Source: CAUZEO01 sp963578625
GTDB lineage: Bacteria > Verrucomicrobiota > Kiritimatiellia > SLOV01
Assembly (NCBI GenBank): GCA_963578625.1
Contig: CAUZEO010000028.1
Coordinates: 1-26,985, forward strand
Direction of reading: 5' to 3'
Length of the DNA stretch: 26,985 nt
The notes under the pieces are model-generated. The model saw nothing but the letters and a program-made list of their open reading frames with translations, made no database searches and was not told the origin of the DNA. Position numbers and translations under genes: made by a program. This document shows, in pieces, positions 8,488 to 16,080 of the stretch. Positions within the stretch are counted from its first letter, which is position 1. Every line of letters starts with the position of its first letter.

Positions 8488-8499
8488 ACCGGAATGGCC
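8488..8499. repeat. 12-bp direct repeat, right copy
   Basis: ACCGGAATGGCC, identical to 8266-8277. It lies eight bases after the stop of the transposase remnant and about 50 bases before the next gene. Confidence 0.8.
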
Positions 8500-8549
8500 A
8501 GTCCTTTGTTGTTGATGACGTATCCATTTTCTGCATTATTGGGGTACTT

Positions 8550-9287
8550 ATGTCGACGACATACACTGAGACCTTTGACGATGGGCCCGGAGGGTGGGTC
8601 GCGGATTTGCGCAGTGCCCTGCCGGTTTGGGATGGGGTAGCCTGTTGTCACAGTCCCTGGTCGGTGGATGCGAACCATGCGCCGCCCGGCGCGGGGTATC
8701 TTCACCTTCTCATGTTTCTGCCTACACGCGCAGAGGTGTCGGTCCGGATTGCTGAAGCGGTGCGCGCAGGGAACCGCTTCGTGACGGAGGGTCACAGCAC
8801 CGACCTCACCAACGCCAAACTCACCGTCCGCCTGCGCGGGTCCATGGACCTGGCGGGCCCCCTCTGCAATGATCACACTCCCATCCCGCAACCCGACCTC
8901 GGCGGCGTTCAACTCCTGCTTCTTGTCCAGGCGAAGGTCGAAGGGCCGCCGAAAACAACGGCTAACTTCATTCTGACCGGGCAGCCTTTTCGGGTCACTC
9001 CGGAATGGTCGGAGCAGACGGTCCAACTCGTTCCCGACCCCGAACAATGGACCTGCCTGGGCGCCCGGCATGACTTGACGGACCTGTACGGCTACGGAAA
9101 CATTGCCGAGGTGCTTCGGGATGTGAACGTGGACGTCATCTTCGTCCTGTTCCCCTTGAATATCTCTCCCCTTGGGGAGGTGGACGATCTCCACCATCAG
9201 TGGGCGGCCAAGGACTACAAGGTCGACATGCAAACCCTGCCGAAAGGCCTGATCATGTTCGATACGGTACAGATCGAATATCCATAG
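8550..9287 (+). CDS. Unknown beta-rich protein, possibly carbohydrate-binding-like
   Basis: I do not recognise this 245-residue protein by family. It opens with TYTETFDDGPGGWVADL, a pattern common at the first strand of concanavalin- or galactose-binding-type beta-sandwich domains (FDDG..GW). It continues with alternating hydrophobic strands such as AKLTVRLRGSMDL, GVQLLLLVQAKV and DVIFVLFPLNI, and ends with MFDTVQIEY, again typical of such folds. No signal peptide or membrane segment is seen. The ATG at 8550 has a weak GGGG about six bases upstream. It converges with the sulfatase gene across 46 bases, so the two are neighbours but not one operon. A role in recognising a glycan is possible but is inference from fold-like features and context only. 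Confidence 0.7.
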   Translation: MSTTYTETFDDGPGGWVADLRSALPVWDGVACCHSPWSVDANHAPPGAGYLHLLMFLPTRAEVSVRIAEAVRAGNRFVTEGHSTDLTNAKLTVRLRGSMDLAGPLCNDHTPIPQPDLGGVQLLLLVQAKVEGPPKTTANFILTGQPFRVTPEWSEQTVQLVPDPEQWTCLGARHDLTDLYGYGNIAEVLRDVNVDVIFVLFPLNISPLGEVDDLHHQWAAKDYKVDMQTLPKGLIMFDTVQIEYP

Positions 9288-9333
9288 TAAATTCCGGATG
9301 TTGCCCATTCGCGAGTTCCGGTACATTTGGCGC

Positions 9334-10833
9334 TTATTCCAGTCCGAGTCTTATGAATTGTTCCGGTGGGGAGGTTTGGCGCTTCATGAGGGCTCGTAGC
9401 TGGGATTCGGCGTCTTTTTCTGCGCTGCCGCCCACCAGGTTCTCTTGCTGATCGGGATCTTCAAGGAGATCGAATAGCAATGACCCCTTACGTAGGTTTT
9501 CCAGGCTGATGTTGTTTGCGCGGGGCATCTCTTCCGTCCGAATCGGTTGACGGCACATGGGCATGTCGACGCGGGGCATGAATCGTCCGAATTCCGTTCG
9601 GTCGTCCGGGCCTGGCAGGTTCCACCAGGGCGGAGGAGCCCAGCGATTGGTGTAGAAATAGAGGGGCTGGTTATCTTTCGTTGCCGGCGCCCGCATGTAG
9701 AAATGCCGGCCGTCGGTCCAGTTCACGTGCCATCCCCACCAACCCGTCAGCAGGCTCTCCCGCGGATTTGATTCTTCGCCCCGCAGGCCTGGCACGAGGG
9801 ACTTCCCGTCCATGTCCCGTGGTGCCGGGCAACCCATCAGATCGAGGATGGTGGCGTGGATGTCGACGTGGGTGCCCAGCGCGTTGCTCCGGTTGCCGCC
9901 TCCCATACCAGGAACGTGAATGAAGAGCGGGATGTGGGCGATTTCCCGATGTTGCGGGCAGGAGGGTTTTCCCCACCAATCGTGATCGCCGAGAAAGTGT
10001 CCGTGATCGGTCATCACGATCAGTGCCGTGTTTTCCCACAAGTTGTCTTCGTCCATTCGGTCCAGCACTTCCCCCAGGTACTTGTCGGCCAAGGTAATGT
10101 TTCCCGCATACCTTGCTCGAATGTGATGGGCTTCGGCTTCGGTGTACTCGTTTCGACCGTATGCGGGCCAATAGAAGTCCTTCGGCCCGGCCCAATCCGG
10201 ATCGTATTGGCGCCAGTACTCTTCCGGGCAATCGAATGGCTCGTGCGGGTCGAATTCATCGACCATCAGGAAAAACTGTTCGTGCGCGGTCGCGTTGTCT
10301 TTCAGCCATTTTGCAGCTGTCCGCAGCGTTTGCGGCGCGAGCCAGTCTTTTTCGTTGATGAAGCGTTGCCGGTTCCGCCGGAACTGCGGACTGACATGTC
10401 CCTTGCCGGTGTCCGCTTCGGGCGTCGGACCGCCGACCCAGGGATCGTTCTCGTGGCCACGGATGAATTCCCAGGTTTCAAAGTCGACGTGATAGTTTTC
10501 GCCGCCTCGTTCCCACAAGTGGTAGTGGTCACTCACGAGTCCCGTGAACACGCCCTTGTCTTTCAGCGCCCGGGGCAGTGTCGCATCCCAGGGCTCTAGG
10601 CTGCCCCAGGGCCGCCAGAGAAGCTCCTGGTTTCCCGACCACAAATCGCGCCGCGCGGGCATGCAGGGCATGGAGCCGGTGAAGAACCGGTCGAAGGTTA
10701 CCGCCCGCTTTTGAATCCGGTCCAGGTTTGGCGTCTGGACCCAGTCGTTACCGTAGGCCGGCAGGAAGTGCCGGTTCATGCTGTCCATGAGGATGCAAAT
10801 GACGTTCAAATTTAATCTCCCTGATTCGCTCAT
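9334..10833 (-). CDS. Sulfatase, family S1 type (formylglycine-dependent)
   Basis: Hydrolyses a sulfate ester; the substrate is unknown, but carbohydrate sulfates are the usual targets in this setting. The 499-residue protein carries the maturation motif C57-M-P-A-R61, in which the cysteine is converted to formylglycine. NVICILMDSMN supplies an N-terminal metal-ligand aspartate (D17), although the usual second aspartate is serine here. Further conserved blocks are NLDRIQKRAVTFDRFF, DEFDPHEPF, VMTDHGHFLGDH and IPLFIHVPG. No signal peptide is visible: the first residues are polar and the strand NVICIL belongs to the fold, so a cytoplasmic enzyme is the simplest reading. ATG 10833 is preceded by GGGGAC; an internal ATG would remove the metal-binding strand. 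It is divergent from the SDR gene at 11169. Confidence 0.93.
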   Translation of the reverse strand: MSESGRLNLNVICILMDSMNRHFLPAYGNDWVQTPNLDRIQKRAVTFDRFFTGSMPCMPARRDLWSGNQELLWRPWGSLEPWDATLPRALKDKGVFTGLVSDHYHLWERGGENYHVDFETWEFIRGHENDPWVGGPTPEADTGKGHVSPQFRRNRQRFINEKDWLAPQTLRTAAKWLKDNATAHEQFFLMVDEFDPHEPFDCPEEYWRQYDPDWAGPKDFYWPAYGRNEYTEAEAHHIRARYAGNITLADKYLGEVLDRMDEDNLWENTALIVMTDHGHFLGDHDWWGKPSCPQHREIAHIPLFIHVPGMGGGNRSNALGTHVDIHATILDLMGCPAPRDMDGKSLVPGLRGEESNPRESLLTGWWGWHVNWTDGRHFYMRAPATKDNQPLYFYTNRWAPPPWWNLPGPDDRTEFGRFMPRVDMPMCRQPIRTEEMPRANNISLENLRKGSLLFDLLEDPDQQENLVGGSAEKDAESQLRALMKRQTSPPEQFIRLGLE

Positions 10834-11168
10834 AAATGTCCCCGGGCAATCCCAATTGTACTCATTCCCGAAAGCGCAGGGAAGTTCCGTCCCAACAATT
10901 CGCCCCGTTGGTTGCGCGTTCGAAGTGGAGCGTAGGTTGGCCTTCCGAGGCTGACCCTGAGCAAGGACAGATCATGTAAGGGGAATGGAGGGCGATTGCT
11001 CCACTCATTCCCTTTTTCATGAAAGTCGCTTGCTCTGCTCTGGCTGGAAGCTCAAGCTACGGACTCACAACGCCGCCTTCTTGCAAACTGCCGGATGGAC
11101 TTGTCACCCATTGAAAATCGTCTATTCTACCGAGTCGAAGTGTCAAGAGCTGTTGGTGGGAGATATCG
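10834..11168. other. Intergenic region between divergent sulfatase and SDR genes
   Basis: This 335-base stretch lies between two divergent starts and should hold both promoters. I see no convincing protein-coding frame. It contains a G/C-rich hairpin followed by a T run (10978-11017), which is unexpected between divergent genes, and a run around 11035-11065 (GCTGGAAGCTCAAGCTACG) that resembles dispersed intergenic sequences I know from other environmental genomes. No operator was recognised. Confidence 0.6.
10978..11017 (+). terminator. Hairpin followed by T5, terminator-like
   Basis: AAGGGGAATG pairs with CATTCCCTTT with one G-T wobble, the inner GAG/CTC can add pairs, and TTTTT ends the element. 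The shape fits a Rho-independent terminator read on the plus strand. No plus-strand gene was found just upstream, so its target, if any, is unclear. Confidence 0.35.
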
Positions 11169-11891
11169 ATGAATGAGCAGGACAGACGACGAGCCATTGT
11201 AACCGGCGCCAGCAGCGGGATTGGCAGAGAGATCGCAAAACAGTTTGCCGAAGAAGGGTGGCGCGTGATGGCGGTGGCGCGCAGGGCGAACCTCCTGGAA
11301 TCCCTGGCGGGAGAGGGCAACGGACGAATTGTTCCCTTTGCCTGCGACCTGGTGAAGGATGAAACTCCCGGCGAGGTGTTTGCTTTGGCGGAGAGGGAGT
11401 TCGGCGGCGTCGACCTTCTGGTAAACAATGCGGGCGTGAGTTGGGTGGCCGAAACGGCTGATACACCCGACGAGAAGTTGGATGAGATCCTGGACCTGAA
11501 TGTACGCGCTCTCATGCGCATGTGCCGTGAGGCCATTCCCACGCTGGCCGCATCCGGGTCTGGCCAGATTATCAACGTATCTTCGGTAGCGGCGCATTTG
11601 TCCATGATGGGTCTTGCGGTCTACTGCTCGTCTAAGGCTGCGGTCAACATGTTCAGCCGGGTGCTCGCCAAGGAACTGGCGCCGCGCGGGATTCGCGTTA
11701 ATGTGCTTTCTCCGCCGGGGACCGACACCGAGATTTTCGGGAAGGCGGGCGTCGAGGTCGACAGCATTAACCGCGACGCATTGATTCCCGCCGGCGAGAT
11801 GGCGCGAATGGCAGTCCTGATGACCCAGTGGCCGGCCTCGGTGGACATGGGTGAACTGGTAATTCACAAGCAAGGCGAACCGATCCTTTAG
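11169..11891 (+). CDS. Short-chain dehydrogenase/reductase
   Basis: NAD(P)-dependent oxidoreductase of the classical SDR type, 240 residues, cytoplasmic. The nucleotide-binding glycine motif is TGASSGIG (residues about 12-19), NNAG lies near residue 90, INVSSVAAH gives the catalytic serine, and the YCSSK motif (Y-x-x-x-K) gives the catalytic tyrosine and lysine. A basic ARR after the second strand suggests NADP preference, as in other SDRs with arginine there. The substrate is not predictable. A good GGGAG stands seven bases before ATG 11169. The large glycosidase-like gene begins 74 bases downstream on the same strand, so the two may be co-transcribed and act on related carbohydrate substrates. 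Confidence 0.92.
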   Translation: MNEQDRRRAIVTGASSGIGREIAKQFAEEGWRVMAVARRANLLESLAGEGNGRIVPFACDLVKDETPGEVFALAEREFGGVDLLVNNAGVSWVAETADTPDEKLDEILDLNVRALMRMCREAIPTLAASGSGQIINVSSVAAHLSMMGLAVYCSSKAAVNMFSRVLAKELAPRGIRVNVLSPPGTDTEIFGKAGVEVDSINRDALIPAGEMARMAVLMTQWPASVDMGELVIHKQGEPIL

Positions 11892-11965
11892 TCGCACGAG
11901 CGGGCCGGTAGGTGCGGAGAGTTTAGTTCCGGCACAAAGAAGAGCATCACGATAGGGAGATTATA

Positions 11966-14605
11966 ATGAAAGAAATTGGCATCGTTTGGGAGACCGGGGG
12001 TTTTTCGGGCAAGGTTGACGTATCGAACGGAAAGCTCCAGGAAAACGGTTCGGGCAAAAATGGGGCGGGTTCGGGACGCCTCGATCTCGCGTTCTCCGAG
12101 TTCAACCTTGAGCCGGGTCCGGATGCCACCATCGTAACCATCCGTGCTCCAGAGGCGCCGTTCAGTTTTTTTCTCCGAGATGTAAACAGTACCTATCCGA
12201 TCTTTCTTCCCGATCACGGCGCGGCGGTGACGGAATCCACCGACGGCCGGTCTTTCGAGCAGATCGCGAAGGACGTTCGATGCAAAGGGCGGCAGACGGC
12301 TCGGCAATGCATTGAAACTGAAGCGGAGGAGAATTTTGATGCCGCCGCCGCCAACACCCGGCCTACAGATTGTCCGACCTGGCTTGGATTGACACGTGAC
12401 TTTCGAATCTTCGAATTCGATTTTCCCAAGGCGTACAAGGGGCACATCCGTCCACGTTTGCACAACACGAAAACACCGTTGCCGAACTGGGACAACCAGG
12501 CCGTCCAATACTCCTTCGCGCTGGGTCGCGGCGAGATGTGCATTCACGACAATACCCGTCGGTTGGAAGACCATGTATTGCCCATTGTTCACGGTACGAT
12601 CGTGGATGAAGACATACGCTATAATGTCTCGACCTTCGCCACCCTGGAAAAGCGTCCGCTCACCGCCGACGCGGTTGAGGGCACACCCTGGCTGCTCGCC
12701 TATGCCAACGGAATCGGGGCGAACATGACGGATGAACAGAAGGAGGAGTTGGAGAGGTTGACCCAGGCGGAATTGAGCCGGGACGAACAGCCGGTGCTGT
12801 TTCTGCGGGCGTCGGCGACGAACACCGGGGCCATTCCCCGCTATGCCTGGTTCCAATCGGCTATTCCCCTGCACACGACGGATGGATATAGCTGCCCGGA
12901 GTGGTCGTATGACAAGAAGAACGGATTCTGCACGTATGACAACATCGGTGTCTTCTGCATCGGCCGACTCAACGGCGCCGCGCTGACCCAGCCGGAACTG
13001 AGTGTGATGATTGCGCCGGGCGAGACTGCAACCTTCGAGATCCTGCTTCCCCACCGGCCGATTCCCCATGAGCGGGCATTGAAATTGGCGGAGCAGTCCT
13101 TCGATGACCGGCATGCCGAATGCCGCGCGTATTGGAATGAAAAACTGAGCGCCGGAACGACCATTAGAGTGCCGGAGCCGCGGATCGACGAGATGATTCG
13201 AGCGGGATTGATTCATATCGAGATGGACGCTTACGGATTGGAACCGGATGGTCCGATTGCCGCCTGCACCGGGATGTACACGCCCATCGGAACCGAAAGT
13301 GCTCCCATCATTCAGTTCTTCGATTCCATGGGCCGGCATGATCTTGCCCGGCGCGCCCTGATGTTCTTCCTTGAGATTCAACGCGAAGACGGATCCATGA
13401 TAGCCTTCGGCGATTACCTGATCGAAACCGGCGCGGTCCTCTGGAGCATCGGCGAGCACTATCGCTACACCCGCGATGACGATTGGGTGCGTGAGATTGC
13501 GCCGAAGCTCGTGCATGCATGCAACTACCTCATCGAGTGGCGAAACCGAAGCAAAGACGAGGCGCTGCGGGGCAGGGGATACGGAATGATTGACGGCCAG
13601 ATCTGCGACTTCCCGGATCCCTACCGGCATTTTGCGCTGAATGGGTATGCCTACCTTGGCTTAAAGCGAGTCGCCGATATGCTGGCTGGTGTCGACCCGG
13701 AGAAGTCCGCGGCATTCGCGAAGGAGGCGCAGGACTGGAAAGAGGACATCCGGGAATCGTTGCGCGAATCCATGGCTCGCTCGCCGGTGGTTCCGCTGGG
13801 CGATGGCAGCTGGTGTCCGACGGCGCCACCTTGGGCCGAGGGCTGCGGCCCGGTGGCGATTTTCAGCGAGCAGATCGACTGGTACAGCAAGGCGCGGTGG
13901 AACTACTACAACCGTACAGGTGCCCAGTTTTGGATTCGGGATTCTCTGCTCAGCCCGCAATATCTGGTTTTCCAGGAGATCATTGGTCTGGAGGAACCTG
14001 CCGCGGAGTGGCTTCATGCCTATCACTCTGATCTGTTCCTCAAGCGCAATGTCGCCTCCTGTCAGCCCTATTACAGCCGGCACCCATGGATTCATCTCAA
14101 GCGTGGCGAGGTGAAGGCGTTTCTCAAGGCCTACTATAACACCATGGCCATCCAGGGAGACCGGGATACCTATACGTTCCCCGAAGGCATCTGGCGGTCG
14201 GTGACCAAGGTGGAAGAGACCAGTCCGCACAAAACGCACGAAGAGGGTTGGTTCCTCATGCAAACCCGTTGGATGCTCTACATGGAGGACGGCGACAGGC
14301 TTACTCTTCTCCCGGGAGTTCCGCGGGCCTGGTTGGAAAGGGGAAAGATCATCGAACTGGATGGAGCCGCCACTTACTTCGGACCCGTTTCTCTCCACGT
14401 CGAATCGCGAGAAGAGGATGGATCGATCAGGGCGGTGATCGAGTGCACGTCCGATCGCCAGCCCTCCACTGTGGTCATTCGGCTTCCCCATCCCCAGGAA
14501 AAGTCTCCCTCCGCGGTTTCGGGCGGAGAGTACGATGCAGGAACGGAGAGTGTCCTGGTTACATCCTTTAAGGATCGGGCAGAGGTCGAATTGACGTTCT
14601 CCTAG
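11966..14605 (+). CDS. Large (alpha/alpha)6 glycoside-hydrolase-like protein
   Basis: An 879-residue protein with the layout of six-hairpin glycosidases. It has a beta-sandwich-like N-terminal region (to about residue 390), a helical catalytic-type barrel (about 400-770) and a C-terminal beta segment. Barrel-like features are MYTPIGTESAPIIQFFDSMG, REDGSMIAFGDYLIETGAV, WCPTAPPWAEGCGPVAIFSE and LMQTRWMLYMEDGDRLTLLP. The last resembles the closing strand of GH78/GH95-type and related proteins. Several acidic residues in these blocks could be catalytic, but I cannot name them or the CAZy family. No signal peptide is seen. ATG 11966 has GGGAG seven bases upstream. The TAG stop forms part of the stem of the hairpin at 14602-14679. 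The sulfatase nearby suggests a role in breaking down a substituted glycan or glycoside, which is inference. Confidence 0.8.
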   Translation: MKEIGIVWETGGFSGKVDVSNGKLQENGSGKNGAGSGRLDLAFSEFNLEPGPDATIVTIRAPEAPFSFFLRDVNSTYPIFLPDHGAAVTESTDGRSFEQIAKDVRCKGRQTARQCIETEAEENFDAAAANTRPTDCPTWLGLTRDFRIFEFDFPKAYKGHIRPRLHNTKTPLPNWDNQAVQYSFALGRGEMCIHDNTRRLEDHVLPIVHGTIVDEDIRYNVSTFATLEKRPLTADAVEGTPWLLAYANGIGANMTDEQKEELERLTQAELSRDEQPVLFLRASATNTGAIPRYAWFQSAIPLHTTDGYSCPEWSYDKKNGFCTYDNIGVFCIGRLNGAALTQPELSVMIAPGETATFEILLPHRPIPHERALKLAEQSFDDRHAECRAYWNEKLSAGTTIRVPEPRIDEMIRAGLIHIEMDAYGLEPDGPIAACTGMYTPIGTESAPIIQFFDSMGRHDLARRALMFFLEIQREDGSMIAFGDYLIETGAVLWSIGEHYRYTRDDDWVREIAPKLVHACNYLIEWRNRSKDEALRGRGYGMIDGQICDFPDPYRHFALNGYAYLGLKRVADMLAGVDPEKSAAFAKEAQDWKEDIRESLRESMARSPVVPLGDGSWCPTAPPWAEGCGPVAIFSEQIDWYSKARWNYYNRTGAQFWIRDSLLSPQYLVFQEIIGLEEPAAEWLHAYHSDLFLKRNVASCQPYYSRHPWIHLKRGEVKAFLKAYYNTMAIQGDRDTYTFPEGIWRSVTKVEETSPHKTHEEGWFLMQTRWMLYMEDGDRLTLLPGVPRAWLERGKIIELDGAATYFGPVSLHVESREEDGSIRAVIECTSDRQPSTVVIRLPHPQEKSPSAVSGGEYDAGTESVLVTSFKDRAEVELTFS

Positions 14606-14679
14606 CCTGCTTACCGCACACTTTTCCTCCTGGAACCTCCACGCTCACGCGACGAATAAGTGTGCGATAAGCGGGCTAG
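14602..14679 (+). repeat. Structured hairpin repeat, copy A, overlapping the stop of the glycosidase-like gene
   Basis: CTAGCC (14602-14607) pairs with GGCTAG (14674-14679), GCTTA (14609-14613) with TAAGC (14668-14672), and GCACACTT (14616-14623) with AAGTGTGC (14658-14665), giving about 19 pairs with small bulges. The loop contains AACCTCCACGCTCACGCGAC. Copy B at 18948-19023 has nearly the same loop but different stem bases that still pair. The TAG stop of the preceding gene lies in the outer stem. It may act as a transcript-end structure, although no U-rich tail follows. Confidence 0.85.
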
Positions 14680-14699
14680 CCGCTACATCAGCTCCATTC

Positions 14700-15499
14700 C
14701 CGGTGGGAGATTCTCCCGGAAATCGTTGAAATTTGAGAACAGGCAGATCGAGCCGTGCCTGACGCGTCACGCCCAGGGCAATCACGATGGCCTATATCGG
14801 CAGCAGGGCCCGGCTGATTGGATATTCGTCCTGGAACTCGCGTGGGAATGGGGAGATCACCTGGGGGGGTCAAAAAGCCCATAATGGAACAGATAAGATA
14901 GACCTCGAACTACTTGTTTTGATTCCGCTGCCGGTCGTCGAGAATCAGCCAGCAGAGGAGGGGCGCAATGACGATGTAGGTGGCTTTTTCGGTCACGGGG
15001 CCGAGCAAAGTCATCCAGATACACGAGAACGCGAATGCGTATCCACTCAGCTTGTTGATCGACCATCCCGCCAACCGGTCGCTCAGACAGATTCCGGCGA
15101 TGCCAATGTCGGTGACGATTTGAAACATAAAGTAAATGCCATCCGATATCGGAGCGCCAAATACGCGCGGGCAGAGACTCTTTCAAGAACTCCGCTTCGG
15201 TACACCAGGAGAATGGCGACCAGGTAGACGAACATGTTGATCGCGCACCACAGCAAGCGGCCGAGGGTGGTACCTATGAAGCCGAATAGGCCGAAGAAGG
15301 CCGCAGCGACTGGGGGGTACAAAAACCCATCGCTGGCCGTGTACATTTCGGCTCCGTCCAACCATGCCTCGGCGGCCGATTCGTAAATAGAGTAAACTCC
15401 ACCCTGCCGGCTTCTCCGGACCAGTGTCCTGACGATGATGGCGATGAGAGCAATAACCCGTACGATGACCGCCGTCCGGAAAACGGGATCGAGGGAACG
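14700..15499 (-). pseudogene. Broken GT87-like (DUF2029) glycosyltransferase gene
   Basis: The N-terminal part (15499 to about 15120) reads VYSIYESAAEAWLDGAEMY, then DGFLYPPVAAAFFGLFGF, then LLWCAINMFVYLVAILLVYR, the pattern of membrane-bound family-87 glycosyltransferases that use polyprenyl-linked sugars. Near 15125 similarity shifts to another frame, which gives LSGYAFAFSCIWMTLLGPVT and IVIAPLLCWLIL before a stop at 14910. A third piece (RALLPI, then a TAG at 14792-14794, then AIVIALGVTR) may be the end of the protein. The expected middle, probably more than 100 residues, is missing. The gene also lacks a standard start, since a TAG at 15500-15502 closes the frame upstream. I read it as a deleted and frameshifted relic; the boundaries are approximate. 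Confidence 0.65.
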
Positions 15500-15643
15500 C
15501 TACCAGTCGCTCCGGCAGGAAAAGATGCAGCGGTCCGACCCATCTCTTTTGCCGGACGACCAGGTGGAGGTCTTGCCGTTGAAGATAGGTTTCACTCCAT
15601 CAAGCGATACAGGATGGTCAGGGCGAGCCCGTAAATATTTAGT

Positions 15644-15683
15644 CTTACATTAAAGTAAGAAACCTCCCTTACCAAAGAGTAAG
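15644..15683. promoter_or_regulatory. Two tandem operator-like dyads CTTAC-N6-GTAAG
   Basis: CTTAC at 15644-15648 pairs by symmetry with GTAAG at 15655-15659, and the same arrangement recurs at 15668-15672 and 15679-15683, exactly 24 bases later. Both half-sites and both six-base spacers are conserved in position while the spacers differ in sequence. This looks like a pair of binding sites for a dimeric regulator. They lie about 75-110 bases upstream of the PepSY-like remnant and are flanked by AT-rich sequence. The regulator is unknown. Confidence 0.5.
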
Positions 15684-15755
15684 TTTTCCGCTTCTATCCC
15701 GACCGTCCAGCCGCGAGGATTCTGGGCCAACTTCGAAACAAGAAAGGAAACAAAA

Positions 15756-16005
15756 ATGAGGAAAGTAGGAATATTGATAGTTGGTATTACTCTGGCAGGT
15801 ACCCTTGGAGCTCACCCGCTATTCCCGATATCGAGGAGGAGATCCATAGCCTAAGGTTCCCAAGAAGGTCATGGGGGCGGCAAAGAAGTCCGTGGAAGGC
15901 ATTCTCATCACGGAGGCGGAGAAGATCGATGGAGGCAAGAAGTACGAAATCGAGATTTCTGCTAAAGGGAAGATTCTGAAAATCTCGAAAGGGGATGGGG
16001 ATTAG
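15756..16005 (+). pseudogene. Frameshifted small secreted PepSY-like protein
   Basis: ATG 15756, preceded by AGAAAGGAAA, starts a signal-peptide-like sequence (MRKVGILIVGITLAGTLG) that soon runs into TAA. A second frame just inside gives DIEEEIHSL. A third frame, ending at the TAG at 16003-16005, reads PKKVMGAAKKSVEGILITEA and then KKYEIEISAKGKILKI. This order (signal peptide, a short acidic linker, then KKYEIE with a final KG.IL strand) matches small exported PepSY-like proteins. Two single-base-type lesions would join the pieces into one protein of about 80 residues. Either the gene is dead or the assembly has errors here. The CTTAC dyads upstream could have controlled it. Confidence 0.55.
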
Positions 16006-16080
16006 CCCGTTTCGCTCCACCGAGCAAGCATCGGTGGTGGCGTAATGCGCTCCGGCATGGCACACTTTGCAGAGTTCGTT

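Noticed and set aside
8469..9326. A 285-codon minus-strand frame opposite the 245-residue protein
   Set aside because: The plus-strand frame has a typical beta-domain opening and ending, while the minus frame is arginine- and histidine-rich with no recognisable motif. This is the least certain of the strand choices.
11888..13630. A 580-codon open frame on the minus strand
   Set aside because: It lies opposite the glycosidase-like gene, has no family features, and is explained by the codon bias of the plus-strand gene.
14602..14679. Hairpin as an integron attC site
   Set aside because: The RYYYAAC/GTTRRRY end boxes are absent and no integrase is nearby; the conserved part is the loop, not the ends.
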